Assembly (NCBI RefSeq): GCF_014638005.1
Contig: NZ_BMFG01000001.1
Location: forward strand, 450,421-514,420
DNA length: 64,000 bases
Direction of reading: 5' to 3'
Origin: Flavobacterium orientale
Lineage (GTDB): Bacteria > Bacteroidota > Bacteroidia > Flavobacteriales > Flavobacteriaceae
This document shows, piece by piece, positions 55,082 through 64,000 of this stretch. Under the pieces are notes generated by a model. The model was not told the DNA's origin. It made no database searches and was given only the letters and a program-made list of their open reading frames with translations. How positions within the stretch are numbered: the first letter of the stretch is position 1; each line of letters starts with the position of its first letter. Position numbers and translations under genes: made by a program.

Positions 55082-55771
55082 TTAAATAGAATTCCAAATT
55101 ACATCATCGGGTAGTGGTGCAATCAAATTAATTTTTTCTTTAGAAACAGGATGTATGAATGCTAAATTTCTGGCATGTAAATGAATACCACCGTCGGGGT
55201 TACTTCTGTCAAATCCATATTTTAAATCGCCTTTGATAGGACAGCCGATAGCTTGTAATTGTGCTCTGATTTGATGGTGTCTTCCGGTATGTAACGCAAC
55301 TTCTAGAACATAATAGGTGTTTAAAGTTGCAATTATTTTATAGTTTAAACTTGCTTTTTTGCTATCAGGAACTTCTTTACTATGAGCTTTGGAAGTGTTG
55401 TTTTGTTGGTTTCTTTTGATAAAATGAACTAATGTATCTTCTTCTTTAGGCGGTTTGTTTTTAACCACAGCCCAATAGGTTTTTTGCGTTTCACGTGAAC
55501 TGAACAAATCGTTCATTCGAGTTAATGCTTTACTAGTTTTGGCAAAAACGACGATTCCAGTTGTAGGTCGGTCAAGCCGATGAACCACACCTAAAAAAAC
55601 ATCCCCGGGTTTGTTGTATTTTTCTTTGAGGTATTCCTTCACAATATCAGGCAGTGGTTTATCTCCGGAAGTATCGCCTTGTGCAATATCTCCAACTCTT
55701 TTGTTTACCACAATCAGATGATTATCCTCGTGAAGAATCTGTAAATTATCTTTAGTAGTAACTATTTTCAT
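55082..55771 (-). CDS. RluA-family pseudouridine synthase
   Basis: 229-aa RNA pseudouridine synthase. The catalytic Asp67 lies in VHRLDRPTTGIVVFAKT, with LHTGRHHQIRAQLQAIG and HLHARNLAFIHP downstream. There is no S4 domain, so it resembles TruC/RluE-type single-domain RluA members; the target may be tRNA or rRNA. The ATG at 55771 is used, not the TTG two codons upstream. The only thing between this gene and panB is an octamer repeat array. Confidence 0.9.
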   Translation of the reverse strand: MKIVTTKDNLQILHEDNHLIVVNKRVGDIAQGDTSGDKPLPDIVKEYLKEKYNKPGDVFLGVVHRLDRPTTGIVVFAKTSKALTRMNDLFSSRETQKTYWAVVKNKPPKEEDTLVHFIKRNQQNNTSKAHSKEVPDSKKASLNYKIIATLNTYYVLEVALHTGRHHQIRAQLQAIGCPIKGDLKYGFDRSNPDGGIHLHARNLAFIHPVSKEKINLIAPLPDDVIWNSI

Positions 55772-55779
55772 CTTCAAAA

Positions 55780-55811
55780 TTGACTCATTGACTCATTGAT
55801 AAATTGCCGCA
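55780..55811. repeat. array of four degenerate octamers
   Basis: Units TTGACTCA twice, then TTGATAAA and TTGCCGCA, in register. The array ends at the base before the panB stop codon (TTA on the plus strand at 55812) and begins 8 bp before the RluA-family ATG, so it is the entire spacer of this gene pair. Confidence 0.8.
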
Positions 55812-56630
55812 TTAATACTGTTCGTTCGCATTAGGAAAATCTACCGATTTTACATCCGTTACATATTGTCCGATGGCTTTGGTCATGTCTTCGTATAAAT
55901 TCATGTATCGTCGCAAGAATCGAGGACTAAATTCGTGCGTCATTCCAATCATATCGTGTAAAACCAATACTTGACCATCAACTCCATTTCCGGCACCAAT
56001 TCCAATTACCGGAATCGAAATACTTTCTGCCACTTTTTGAGCTAATTTGGCGGGAATTTTTTCTAAAACTAAGGCAAAACAGCCAATTCGTTCTAATAAT
56101 TTGGCATCTTCTACTAATTTCTCAGCTTCAGCTTCTTCTTTGGCTCTAACTGTGTAGGTTCCAAATTTATAGATGGATTGTGGTGTTAATCCCAAATGTC
56201 CCATCACAGGAATTCCGGCATTCAATATTTTTTTAATCGAATCTTTAATTTCACTTCCGCCTTCTAATTTTACGGCATGTCCGCCACTTTCTTTCATAAT
56301 TCGAATGGAAGAACGCAAGGCTTCTTTTGGATCGGATTGATAGGTTCCAAAGGGTAAATCAACCACAACCAAAGCACGTTCACAAGCTCGAACAACTCCA
56401 CTGGCGTGATAAATCATTTGATCTAACGTTATAGGCAAGGTAGTTTCATGTCCGGCCATTACATTACTGGCAGAATCACCCACTAAAATGACATCAACAC
56501 CAGAAGCATCAACAATTTTTGCCATAGTAAAATCATAAGCTGTAAGCATAGATATTTTCTCGCCATTGGCTTTCATATCAAAAAGTGACTTGGTTGTAAT
56601 GCGTTTGTAATCTTTTTTTGCTGTTGACAT
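55812..56630 (-). CDS. panB: 3-methyl-2-oxobutanoate hydroxymethyltransferase
   Basis: 272-aa enzyme of pantothenate synthesis, transferring a hydroxymethyl group from methylene-THF to 2-oxoisovalerate. Motifs: [41 protein letters not shown], metal ligand region [14 protein letters not shown] and [21 protein letters not shown]. Length is standard. The ATG at 56630 is chosen over an extension to 56669 that passes through a -7 box. The panC and panD genes are not in the window. The RluA-family gene follows on the same strand after the octamer array. Confidence 0.95.
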   Translation of the reverse strand: MSTAKKDYKRITTKSLFDMKANGEKISMLTAYDFTMAKIVDASGVDVILVGDSASNVMAGHETTLPITLDQMIYHASGVVRACERALVVVDLPFGTYQSDPKEALRSSIRIMKESGGHAVKLEGGSEIKDSIKKILNAGIPVMGHLGLTPQSIYKFGTYTVRAKEEAEAEKLVEDAKLLERIGCFALVLEKIPAKLAQKVAESISIPVIGIGAGNGVDGQVLVLHDMIGMTHEFSPRFLRRYMNLYEDMTKAIGQYVTDVKSVDFPNANEQY

Positions 56631-56656
56631 AATTATAAATTTATTGGAACGAAATA

Positions 56657-56664
56657 CAAATGTA
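56657..56664 (-). promoter_or_regulatory. -7 box TACATTTG of panB
   Basis: Minus-strand match to TAnnTTTG, 26 bp upstream of the ATG at 56630; supports the shorter start. Confidence 0.45.
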
Positions 56665-56759
56665 AGCAATGTTTATTTGTGACTTAAAATATTTTGGATA
56701 AAGATGTTTTCGGTTACAAAAACTTACTACTTTAGCTAAGGATTTTTAATCTTATAGAA

Positions 56760-58046
56760 ATGACTTCAATCCTTTTGGCTATTGCAATTTTAGGATATCT
56801 ATCGATTATTTTTGAATCGCCAATCCGAATCAACAAAACAATTACATCCATTCTAACAGGTTCTTTGTGTTGGATTGTTTATGCATTATTGTACACGGGT
56901 GATAAAACTGATGTTTCAGAAAAATTAATTCTTCATTTTGGAGAAATTTCAGGATTGTTAATTTTCCTTTTGGGTGCGATGACAATTGTTGAATTAATTG
57001 ATATTCACAAAGGTTTTTCAGTTATTACGAATCGTATTCGAACAAAATCTGTTTTAAAATTGTTGTGGATTGTAGGCGGAATTACCTTTTTTATGTCAGC
57101 GTTATTAGACAATTTAGCCACAGCAATTATAATGATTACGTTGTTGCGAAAATTGATGCCCAAAAGTGAAACTCGAATGATTTTAGCCGGAATTGTAGTC
57201 ATTTCTGCCAATGCCGGTGGAGCTTTTAGTCCCATTGGAGATATTACCACCACTTTACTTTGGATTGGCGGACAAGTCAGTGCTTTTGGAATTGTGAAAG
57301 TGCTTTTTCTTCCTTCTGTGATGTGTATTTTGGTTCCACTAATAATTGCCAGTTATCGAATGAAAGGATTTACGATGCTAAGAGTTCAACTTTCTATGGA
57401 TGAAGTGATTAAGGAAGAAAAAATGCGAGGCAGTTTAAGTGTGTTTTTAGCCGGTGTTTTTGGATTGGTAATGGTTCCGGTCATCAAATCAATTACAGGA
57501 TTGCCACCGTTTATTGGTGTTTTAATGGCTTTGGCATTTGTTTCATTGGTTTCGATAATCTATCATCGTAATAAACCACAAGAAGTGAAAGAAAAATATT
57601 CGGTTGCGTATGCGTTGTCAAAAGTGGATGTGAGTTCGATCCTTTATTTTATGGGGATTTTACTTTTGGTTTACGTTTTGCAAGAAGTTCAAATTTTGAG
57701 TAAGTTATCTGTCTTTTTACAAGAAAGTTTACCTAATAATAATGTGATGGTTATTGCCATTGGCGTTTTATCGTCCATCGTTGATAATGGAAGTTTAGTT
57801 GCCGCTACGCAAGGAATGTTTTCACTTACCGATTATCCGATGGATGATTCACTTTGGGAATTCATCGCTCTTTGTGCAGGAACAGGTGGAAGTATGTTGA
57901 TTATCGGTTCAGCGGCCGGAATTGCCATTATGGAAAAAGAAAAAATGACATTTTTGTGGTATTTAAAGAAAATCACACCGTTAGCCATTGCCGGATATGC
58001 GGCCGGAATTGTAACGTATTTGATTTTAAACCTACTAATTCATTAA
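56760..58046 (+). CDS. nhaD: NhaD-type sodium:proton antiporter
   Basis: 428-aa inner-membrane antiporter of the ArsB/NhaD superfamily with about 12 helices. Typical sequence: GALTIVELIDIHKG-like GAMTIVELIDIHKGF, FFMSALLDNLATAIIMITLLRKL, the ANAGGAFSPIGDITTTLLWIGGQVS segment with conserved acidic and threonine residues, SIVDNGSLVAATQGMF and GGSMLIIGSAAGIAIME. NhaD proteins export Na+/Li+ at alkaline pH, supporting life at elevated sodium. The next gene follows after 11 bp, so an operon with the two exported proteins downstream is possible. Confidence 0.92.
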   Translation: MTSILLAIAILGYLSIIFESPIRINKTITSILTGSLCWIVYALLYTGDKTDVSEKLILHFGEISGLLIFLLGAMTIVELIDIHKGFSVITNRIRTKSVLKLLWIVGGITFFMSALLDNLATAIIMITLLRKLMPKSETRMILAGIVVISANAGGAFSPIGDITTTLLWIGGQVSAFGIVKVLFLPSVMCILVPLIIASYRMKGFTMLRVQLSMDEVIKEEKMRGSLSVFLAGVFGLVMVPVIKSITGLPPFIGVLMALAFVSLVSIIYHRNKPQEVKEKYSVAYALSKVDVSSILYFMGILLLVYVLQEVQILSKLSVFLQESLPNNNVMVIAIGVLSSIVDNGSLVAATQGMFSLTDYPMDDSLWEFIALCAGTGGSMLIIGSAAGIAIMEKEKMTFLWYLKKITPLAIAGYAAGIVTYLILNLLIH

Positions 58047-58057
58047 ACTATTGACTT

Positions 58058-58489
58058 ATGAAAAAAGGTTTACTTTTCATTTTAGTATTATTTTCTCAAA
58101 TTTCTTTCGCTCAAGAAAGTGAAATTCAAATGACAATTGGAAATTTTTTTAATGCTTTTCATCAACGAGATTCAATCGCTTTAAAGAAGGTCTGTTCCGA
58201 AAATTTGGTTTTACATTCTATTTCTGAATCGGAAAAAGGACCTAAATTTTCAATTCAAAAAGCGTCGGATTTTTATAAATCCATCGCAACAATTCCTTTA
58301 TCTATGAAATTTGAAGAGAAAATTCTAACCTTCAAAGTTCAAATTGATGGTTCAATGGCTCACGTTTGGACACCGTACGAATTTTATGTGAATGATAAAT
58401 TGAGTCATTCCGGAGTGAATTCTTTTCAATTATATAAAGACAATGAGGGTTGGAAAGTAGTTTATATCATTGATACGAGGCGGAAATAA
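58058..58489 (+). CDS. exported NTF2-like protein
   Basis: 143-aa protein with signal peptide MKKGLLFILVLFSQISFAQ and one NTF2/SnoaL-like domain (IQMTIGNFFNAFHQRDSIALKKVCSENLVLHSISES, AHVWTPYEFYVNDKLSHSGVNSFQLYKDNEGWKVVYIIDTR). Such small domains bind lipids or small hydrophobic ligands or modify substrates; catalytic residues are not clear. Lies 11 bp after nhaD and 46 bp before the barrel gene. Confidence 0.8.
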   Translation: MKKGLLFILVLFSQISFAQESEIQMTIGNFFNAFHQRDSIALKKVCSENLVLHSISESEKGPKFSIQKASDFYKSIATIPLSMKFEEKILTFKVQIDGSMAHVWTPYEFYVNDKLSHSGVNSFQLYKDNEGWKVVYIIDTRRK

Positions 58490-58535
58490 ATTTGTTGTTT
58501 ATTTTTTCTAATTTTTTCGACTAAGAATTATAAAA

Positions 58536-59603
58536 ATGAAGAAGATTTGGCAGTTTAGTTTACCGTTACTATTAGTTTTTTCTTTTACAGGAAAAGCCCA
58601 AACAATTGATTCATTGAAAATTGATTTTTCAGGATTTATAGAAAGTTACTATGCGTATGATTTTAATCAACCGTCAGAAAATCAGAAGATTCCTTTTCTA
58701 TACAATTACAATCGACATAACGAATTCAACATCAATAATGCGTTGTTTCGTGTGAAGGCAAATTATGAAAATATCTATGCTTCTTTCGCTCTTCACGCTG
58801 GTTCATACGTTGAAGATAATTATGCTTCCGAAGATATAAAATTGATCAGTGAAGCCATTGTTGGAATTTATTTAGATGATAAAAGAAAGCACGCCATTGA
58901 AATGGGAATTATGCCAAGTTTCATCGGTTTTGAAACAGCTACTTCATCTTCCAATTTGACATTGACTCGATCGATGTTGGCTGAAAATTCACCTTATTTT
59001 ATAACAGGGATAAAATACCAATTTCAACCTTCTGAAAAATGGACTTTCGCCACACTTTTAACCAATGGTTGGCAACGAATTTCTAAACCTGACAAATCAG
59101 CTCTTCCGGCTTTTGGTTCGCAAATTACATTTAAACCAACAGTAAATGCAACATTAAATTGGAGTACTTTTATTGGAGATGAACCAACTGAATTTGGTCT
59201 AAGAACACGTTATTTCAGTAATTTATATTTTGATTATCGTTGGAATGAAAGTTGGCGAACCATTGCCGGTTTTGATGTTGGAATGCAAAAATCAAGTGTT
59301 GGCGAAAATTATGAAAATTGGTTCAGCCCGGTTTTTATCGCTCAATATTCTTTCAATTCTAAATGGCAAACCGCTTTTCGAACAGAATATTATCAAGATG
59401 AAAATAATGTAATAATTAATGTAAATGATATGGCCTTCAAAACTTTTGGAAATTCGCTCAATGTAGATTTTTTACCTTCTGCTAAAGTAAAAATCCGAAT
59501 GGAAGCTCGTTGGTTGAAATCGCAAGAACCTATTTTTATTAGAAACAATCAGTTGGTTGACGATAATTTCTTTATCACTGCAAGTATGAGTTTTGAGTTT
59601 TAA
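58536..59603 (+). CDS. outer-membrane beta-barrel porin-like protein
   Basis: 355-aa exported barrel protein. Signal peptide MKKIWQFSLPLLLVFSFTGKAQ, then strands such as SGFIESYYAYDFNQPSENQ, NNALFRVKANYENIYASFALHAGSYV, TFATLLTNGWQRIS and SWRTIAGFDVGMQKSSVG, ending with FITASMSFEF (Phe-terminal barrel). Bbp2-type porins of Bacteroidota look like this. Substrate unknown. It follows the NTF2-like gene by 46 bp and its stop abuts the convergent sdaA stop with no spacer. Confidence 0.85.
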   Translation: MKKIWQFSLPLLLVFSFTGKAQTIDSLKIDFSGFIESYYAYDFNQPSENQKIPFLYNYNRHNEFNINNALFRVKANYENIYASFALHAGSYVEDNYASEDIKLISEAIVGIYLDDKRKHAIEMGIMPSFIGFETATSSSNLTLTRSMLAENSPYFITGIKYQFQPSEKWTFATLLTNGWQRISKPDKSALPAFGSQITFKPTVNATLNWSTFIGDEPTEFGLRTRYFSNLYFDYRWNESWRTIAGFDVGMQKSSVGENYENWFSPVFIAQYSFNSKWQTAFRTEYYQDENNVIINVNDMAFKTFGNSLNVDFLPSAKVKIRMEARWLKSQEPIFIRNNQLVDDNFFITASMSFEF

Positions 59604-61028
59604 TTAACAATCTGCCAAATTCACTCCAACCGCCAATCCACCTTCACTGGTTTCTTTGTATTTGGAGTTCATATCTTTGGCGGTTTCCCACATGGTGTTG
59701 ATTACTTTATCTAACGGAACTTTTGCATTATTGGCGTCTGTTTCTAAGGCTAATTCTGCCGCATTAATTGCTTTTATCGCACCCATCGTATTGCGTTCGA
59801 TACACGGAATTTGAACCAAACCTCCAATTGGGTCACACGTCATTCCTAAATGATGTTCCATCGCAATTTCGGCAGCCATCGTCACTTGAGCAGGAGTTCC
59901 GCCCATCAATTCACATAATGCTGCTGCAGCCATGGCACTTGATACGCCAATTTCGGCTTGACAACCACCCATTGCGGCAGAAATGGTAGCTCCTTTTTTG
60001 AAAATACTGCCAATTTCTCCTGCTACAAGTAAAAATTGTTTGATTTCTTTTTCACCAGCTTCGTGGTTTTCAATTACTAAATAATACATCAAAACAGCAG
60101 GAATAACACCGGCACTACCATTGGTTGGAGCAGTGACAACCCGACCTAAAGCGGCATTCACTTCATTGACGGCCAATGCAAAACAACTTACCCATTTTAG
60201 AATTTGACGAAACTTAACTTCTGTTTTTCTGATGGTTTCCAACCATTCCTGCGGATTGGAATAAGGAAGATTTCCTTTCAAACCTTCGTGCATATCAAAT
60301 GCTCTTCGTCGAACGTTTAATCCGCCGGGCAAAATTCCTTCGGAATGACAACCGATATAAATGCATTCTAACATTGTATCCCAAATTCGCATCAACTCGT
60401 GGTTAATTTCTTCTTCGGAACGCATCGATTTTTCGTTTTCATACACAATTTCAGAAATCGATTTGTTTTCTTTTTTACAATAGTCTAATAATTCATCTGC
60501 TTTTTGAATAGGATAGGGGAAAGCACATTTTATTTCTAATTTCTTCTTCGCATTGGTTCGTTCTTCTTTTACCACAAATCCGCCACCAATAGAAAAATAG
60601 GTTTCACTAAATTCTTTATCAGATGTGAACAAAGTAAAAGTCAATCCATTAGCATGAAAAGGGAGGAAATTTCTATTGAAAACAATATCTTTTTCAAAAT
60701 CAAAATCAACCAGGATTTCATTTCCTAAATTGATTTTATGAGAAGATTTTACGGTTTGAACAATCCCATCAATGTCAGCAATCGGAATAGTTTCCGGATC
60801 TTGTCCACTTAATCCTAATAATATTGCTAAGTCGGTGGCGTGTCCTTTTCCCGTTAAGGAAAGCGAACCATATAAGTCTGTTTTTATTCTAACAGCTTGA
60901 TTCAGCATATTTCCTGCTCTACATTCGGCCAAAAAACGTTCGGCCGCCCTCCACGGTCCGAGCGTGTGCGAACTCGATGGTCCAACACCAATTTTAAGCA
61001 TATCAAAAACAGAAATACATTCTTCCAT
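59604..61028 (-). CDS. sdaA: L-serine ammonia-lyase
   Basis: 474-aa iron-sulfur L-serine dehydratase producing pyruvate and ammonia. Single-chain type: beta domain with [14 protein letters not shown] at the N-terminus, alpha domain with [38 protein letters not shown] and [16 protein letters not shown]; the cluster cysteines are in CDPIGG, IPCIER and the C-terminal NLADC. The C-terminal Cys is the usual tail of the family. Single gene with its own promoter. Confidence 0.94.
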   Translation of the reverse strand: MEECISVFDMLKIGVGPSSSHTLGPWRAAERFLAECRAGNMLNQAVRIKTDLYGSLSLTGKGHATDLAILLGLSGQDPETIPIADIDGIVQTVKSSHKINLGNEILVDFDFEKDIVFNRNFLPFHANGLTFTLFTSDKEFSETYFSIGGGFVVKEERTNAKKKLEIKCAFPYPIQKADELLDYCKKENKSISEIVYENEKSMRSEEEINHELMRIWDTMLECIYIGCHSEGILPGGLNVRRRAFDMHEGLKGNLPYSNPQEWLETIRKTEVKFRQILKWVSCFALAVNEVNAALGRVVTAPTNGSAGVIPAVLMYYLVIENHEAGEKEIKQFLLVAGEIGSIFKKGATISAAMGGCQAEIGVSSAMAAAALCELMGGTPAQVTMAAEIAMEHHLGMTCDPIGGLVQIPCIERNTMGAIKAINAAELALETDANNAKVPLDKVINTMWETAKDMNSKYKETSEGGLAVGVNLADC

Positions 61029-61049
61029 AACGCAAACGATTTAGTAGAG

Positions 61050-61057
61050 CAAATATA
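61050..61057 (-). promoter_or_regulatory. -7 box TATATTTG of sdaA
   Basis: Minus-strand match to TAnnTTTG, 21 bp upstream of the sdaA ATG at 61028. Confidence 0.45.
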
Positions 61058-61136
61058 GTATTTAGTTTGTACTAAAACTAAGGGATGTAAAGTTGAAATT
61101 ACAAATCGCTTTAGTTCTATGGTTTAGAAAATACCT

Positions 61137-61144
61137 TATATTTG
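61137..61144 (+). promoter_or_regulatory. -7 box TATATTTG of the M14 peptidase gene
   Basis: Matches TAnnTTTG, 18 bp before the ATG at 61163. It overlaps the alternative TTG start at 61142, supporting the ATG. Confidence 0.5.
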
Positions 61145-61162
61145 GGTTCTAAAATTTTAATT

Positions 61163-63664
61163 ATGAATAGAATTCTGTCTATACTTTTGCTATTGGTTTG
61201 TACTTCAGTGTTTTCTCAATTGCAATCGCCAACAGATTATTTGCCAAATTATGGGAAGCAAGTAACTTTTTATCACCAAGTTGAAGATTATTTTACGCAT
61301 TTAACTAAAAATTCAGATTGGATAAAACATCAAAAGTATGGTCAGACTACTCAAGAGCGTAATTTGAATGCCTATTTTATTTCTACTCCTGAAAATTTAA
61401 AGAATTTAGAAACCATTCGAAAAAATCATTTGAATGAAATAGGTTTGTTTCCTTCAAAATCATCCGGCTACAAAGAAGTTAATGTAATTTGGTTAAGTTT
61501 TAATGTTCATGGCAATGAAATCGGAGCTATTGAAAGTTCGCTTGCCATTGCATTCGAATTGATTAACCCAAATAATGCAACTACAAAAAAATGGTTAGAA
61601 GACACCGTTGTCATATTAGATCCGTGTTTGAATCCCGATGGTTTTTCGCGATATGCCAATTGGCTTCGTGATATTTCAGGTAAAAAAACACATCCCGGAT
61701 TAACCGATCGTGAACATATGGAACCTTGGCCTGGCGGTCGACAAAATCATTATGTGTATGATTTAAATAGAGATTGGGCTTGGCAAACACAGTTAGAGAC
61801 GCAATTGCGAATGAATTTGTATCACGAATGGATGCCAATGGTTCATGTTGATGTGCACGAAATGGGATTCAATGAGCCTTACTTTTTTCCACCGGCAGCC
61901 GAACCTTTTCATGAACAAATTACACCGTTTCAAAGAGATTTTCATAAAAAAATAGGGGAGTTGACTTCCAAAAAATTTGATAAAGAAGGCTGGATGTATT
62001 ATTCCGGAGAACGATTTGATTTGTTTTATCCGAGTTATGGCGACACCTATCCAAGTTTTAACGGAGCCATCGGAATGACCTATGAACAAGGAGGTATTGG
62101 AGCAGGCAGAGCTGTTTCGCTTAAAAATGGCGATATTTTGACCATTCAAGATAGAATTGATCATCACAAAACAGCCATTTTAGCAGCAGTAGAGTTATCG
62201 TATGTATTGAAAGAAACGTTGCGAAAAGAATTTAGAAATTATTTTAAAGACAGTCGTTCAAAACCTAAAGGAAAATACCAAACCTATGTAATTAAAAATA
62301 ATTCGAAGAATTATGAATTACTAACATTATTAAATAGAAACAGAATTGAAAGCACTTTTGCCGATGAAACCCGAAAAGTATCAGGTTATCATTATCAATC
62401 CAACAAAGAGAAAGCATTTACTATTGAGCCCAATGATATAATTGTTTCTGTAAATCAACCTCGTGCTGTTTTAACTCAAGTTTTGTTTGAACCACATCAC
62501 AAATTGTCCGATAGTTTGTCGTATGATATTACCGCTTGGGCACTTCCTTTGGCATACGGAGTTGAGAGTTATGCATTAAAAACACCTTTGTCTTTAAAGA
62601 CTAAAAGTAAGATTGATATAAAATCTAAAGAACCAAAAACTTCTGTTTATGCGTTTTATGTGCCATGGAATGATAGAATATCGGCTAGAGTTTTGAGTCA
62701 ATTGCATCAAAATAAAATTAAAGTACGTTATGCCAAAAAAGACATTTTATTTGGAAATCAAAAAATTGAAAGAGGCGGACTAATTATTACCAAAGGCGAT
62801 AATTCTAAAGTTGAAAATTTTGATAGTGTTGTTGCAAAATTAATACAAGAAAAATCAGATTATGCCTTGTTGGAAAGTGGTTTTGGAGAAAAAGGAGGTG
62901 ACCTTGGAGGCGAAAATTATCCTTTGTTAAATGCACCGAAAGTTTTGGTTTTAGGAGGAACTGGTGTTAGCAATATTGATTTTGGACAAGTTTGGTTTTA
63001 TATGGATCAAGTGGTGGAATATCCGTTGAGTATTGTTGAGGTAGCTAATTTTAATAGAATTAATTTAGCTGATTATACCACTTTAATTATGCCTGATGGT
63101 TGGTATAATTTAACAGATACTCAGAAAAAACGAATTGATGATTTTGTGGATAGAGGCGGCAAAGTAATTGCTATTGATGGAGCTTTGAACTTTTTTGAAG
63201 ATAGAGAAGGTTATGGTTTGACGGCTTTTGCAACAGAGGATGAAAAAACAGCAGCTCAAAAAGCCAAAGAAGAGGAACAATTAAAAAACCGTTATTTAGA
63301 TTTTGAAGGTTATGAAAGAAGGTCTATTTCTAGTTTTATTCCGGGTGCCATTATTGAAAACATATTGGATAAAACACATCCTTTGGCATTTGGATTAGGA
63401 GATAATTATTTTAGTTTGAAAACTTCCTATAGAAATTTCAAATTATTAAAAAATGCTCAAAATGTGATTTATGTTCCTAAAAACTACTTGAGTTTTGGTT
63501 TTATTGGAAACAAGCTAAAAAAATCGATTGAAGATTCAGTCACATTTGCCATTGATTATAAAGGTTCCGGAAAAGTAATTTATATGATAGACAATCCTTT
63601 GTTTAGAGGATTCTGGGAAAATGGAAATTTATTATTTAGTAATGCGTTGTTTTTAGTGGATTAA
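61163..63664 (+). CDS. exported M14-family zinc carboxypeptidase, multidomain
   Basis: 833-aa secreted peptidase. Signal peptide MNRILSILLLLVCTSVFSQ; M14 catalytic domain in the first 350 residues with zinc ligands in FNVHGNEIGAIESS and HEMGFNEPYFFPP, substrate-binding arginine region NPDGFSRYANWLRD and the catalytic Glu in MTYEQGG. The C-terminal half (about 540-800) resembles a glutamine-amidotransferase-like fold (VLVLGGTGVSNIDFGQVW, RIDDFVDRGGKVIAIDGALNFF), as in other large Bacteroidota M14 proteins. No T9SS sorting domain is obvious. The TPR gene follows after 16 bp. Confidence 0.9.
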   Translation: MNRILSILLLLVCTSVFSQLQSPTDYLPNYGKQVTFYHQVEDYFTHLTKNSDWIKHQKYGQTTQERNLNAYFISTPENLKNLETIRKNHLNEIGLFPSKSSGYKEVNVIWLSFNVHGNEIGAIESSLAIAFELINPNNATTKKWLEDTVVILDPCLNPDGFSRYANWLRDISGKKTHPGLTDREHMEPWPGGRQNHYVYDLNRDWAWQTQLETQLRMNLYHEWMPMVHVDVHEMGFNEPYFFPPAAEPFHEQITPFQRDFHKKIGELTSKKFDKEGWMYYSGERFDLFYPSYGDTYPSFNGAIGMTYEQGGIGAGRAVSLKNGDILTIQDRIDHHKTAILAAVELSYVLKETLRKEFRNYFKDSRSKPKGKYQTYVIKNNSKNYELLTLLNRNRIESTFADETRKVSGYHYQSNKEKAFTIEPNDIIVSVNQPRAVLTQVLFEPHHKLSDSLSYDITAWALPLAYGVESYALKTPLSLKTKSKIDIKSKEPKTSVYAFYVPWNDRISARVLSQLHQNKIKVRYAKKDILFGNQKIERGGLIITKGDNSKVENFDSVVAKLIQEKSDYALLESGFGEKGGDLGGENYPLLNAPKVLVLGGTGVSNIDFGQVWFYMDQVVEYPLSIVEVANFNRINLADYTTLIMPDGWYNLTDTQKKRIDDFVDRGGKVIAIDGALNFFEDREGYGLTAFATEDEKTAAQKAKEEEQLKNRYLDFEGYERRSISSFIPGAIIENILDKTHPLAFGLGDNYFSLKTSYRNFKLLKNAQNVIYVPKNYLSFGFIGNKLKKSIEDSVTFAIDYKGSGKVIYMIDNPLFRGFWENGNLLFSNALFLVD

Positions 63665-63680
63665 TTTTAATCTAAAATTT

Positions 63681-64000
63681 ATGAGAAAGAAAACACTATG
63701 TTCTTTAGGATGCTTTTTTTTGTTTTTATTCGGATTTTCGCAAACCGTTCAAGAGAGAATAGATCAAGGTGTTGCTCTGCACGAAGAAGGTAAATATAAA
63801 GAAGCCATACAAGTTTATGAGAGCATCTTAAAGGATGATTCCAAAAATGCTGATGCAAATTATGAAATAGCTTTAACTTATTCATCAATAAAAGAATATG
63901 AGAAAGCAATTAAACATTGTGATGTTGTTATAAAATCCAAGTCTGAAATAAGTCATTTAGCATATTTGGTTAAGGGAGCTTGTGAAGATTACCTCGGTAA
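63681..64000 (+). CDS. exported TPR-repeat protein, 3'-truncated by window end
   Basis: The frame is open from ATG 63681 to the end of the window, so only about 106 residues are seen. Signal peptide MRKKTLCSLGCFFLFLFGFSQ, then tetratricopeptide repeats (ALHEEGKYKEAIQVYESILKDDSKNADANYEIALTYSSIKEYEKAIKHCDVVI). TPR proteins mediate protein contacts in the periplasm. It starts 16 bp after the M14 peptidase stop, so the two are probably co-transcribed. Confidence 0.85.
   Translation, partial: MRKKTLCSLGCFFLFLFGFSQTVQERIDQGVALHEEGKYKEAIQVYESILKDDSKNADANYEIALTYSSIKEYEKAIKHCDVVIKSKSEISHLAYLVKGACEDYLG

Noticed and set aside
1..64000. CRISPR arrays, tRNA or rRNA genes, insertion sequences, prophage, toxin-antitoxin or defence islands
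   Set aside because: No regularly spaced identical repeats with unique spacers, no cloverleaf or rRNA-like stretches, no transposase, integrase or known defence domains were seen on either strand.

Overview
The window is A+T-rich chromosomal DNA from a member of the Bacteroidota, most likely Flavobacteriaceae and probably Flavobacterium or a close relative. Supporting signs are the gliding-associated isomerase GldI, a secreted nuclease with a type IX secretion (T9SS) C-terminal sorting domain, a lipoprotein TamA relative (TamL) paired with TamB, DUF2490 and DUF5723-like outer-membrane proteins, -7 boxes of the TAnnTTTG type in front of many genes, and no Shine-Dalgarno sequences. I found no rRNA, tRNA, CRISPR array, insertion sequence or prophage. 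The content is mostly conserved core genome with a few accessory cassettes.

Layout. 1-4.8 kb (+): end of an ABC exporter ATPase, its permease, an MscS channel, a sigma-54-type response regulator without a DNA-binding domain, a one-domain helicase-like protein and a DUF2007-type protein. 4.9-10 kb: MFS transporter (-), ABC-F ATPase (+), propeller-like hypothetical protein (-), PPK2 (+), then a 160-bp repeat element. 10.2-17.4 kb: tamB-tamL. 17.5-21.1 kb: an Asd/YliI-like PQQ-dependent dehydrogenase and cytochrome c gene (+), facing a TonB-dependent receptor (-) whose plug resembles the PQQ importer PqqU/YncD. 21.2-23.1 kb: MATE exporter and an unknown gene. 23.1-31.5 kb (-): two cyclophilin-FKBP fusions, gldI, nrnA, crcB/fluC, secreted endonuclease I, an RsmB-like methyltransferase and pckA. 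31.8-38.5 kb (+): lpd, FMN reductase, pabB, tilS, dsbD. 38.5-42.3 kb (-): a four-gene amino-acid cassette (GNAT, M20 amidohydrolase, alanine racemase, ornithine-racemase-like enzyme). 42.6-56.6 kb: DUF2490 (-), yifB (+), then (-) HMG-CoA synthase, YpfJ-type protease, a 1348-aa hybrid kinase, a membrane protein, aldehyde dehydrogenase, DUF5723-like protein, RluA, panB. 56.8-64 kb: nhaD, NTF2-like protein and barrel protein (+), sdaA (-), M14 peptidase and a truncated TPR protein (+).

How genes work together. TamB and TamL should form an envelope-spanning lipid/outer-membrane assembly module. The PPIase-gldI block points to folding of exported proteins and gliding/T9SS. The dehydrogenase, cytochrome and receptor form a plausible PQQ-scavenging periplasmic oxidation module. 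The racemase-amidohydrolase cassette looks like a dedicated route for (acylated) D- or L-amino acids.

The least ordinary features are non-coding: short degenerate tandem repeats (7-mers at 3883-3947 and 4570-4604, 8-mers at 55780-55811) that occupy nearly all of the spacers between neighbouring genes, a composite repeat at 9851-10010, and a perfect 18-bp palindrome in the leader of the ABC-F gene. I did not see an obviously new defence or mobile system.
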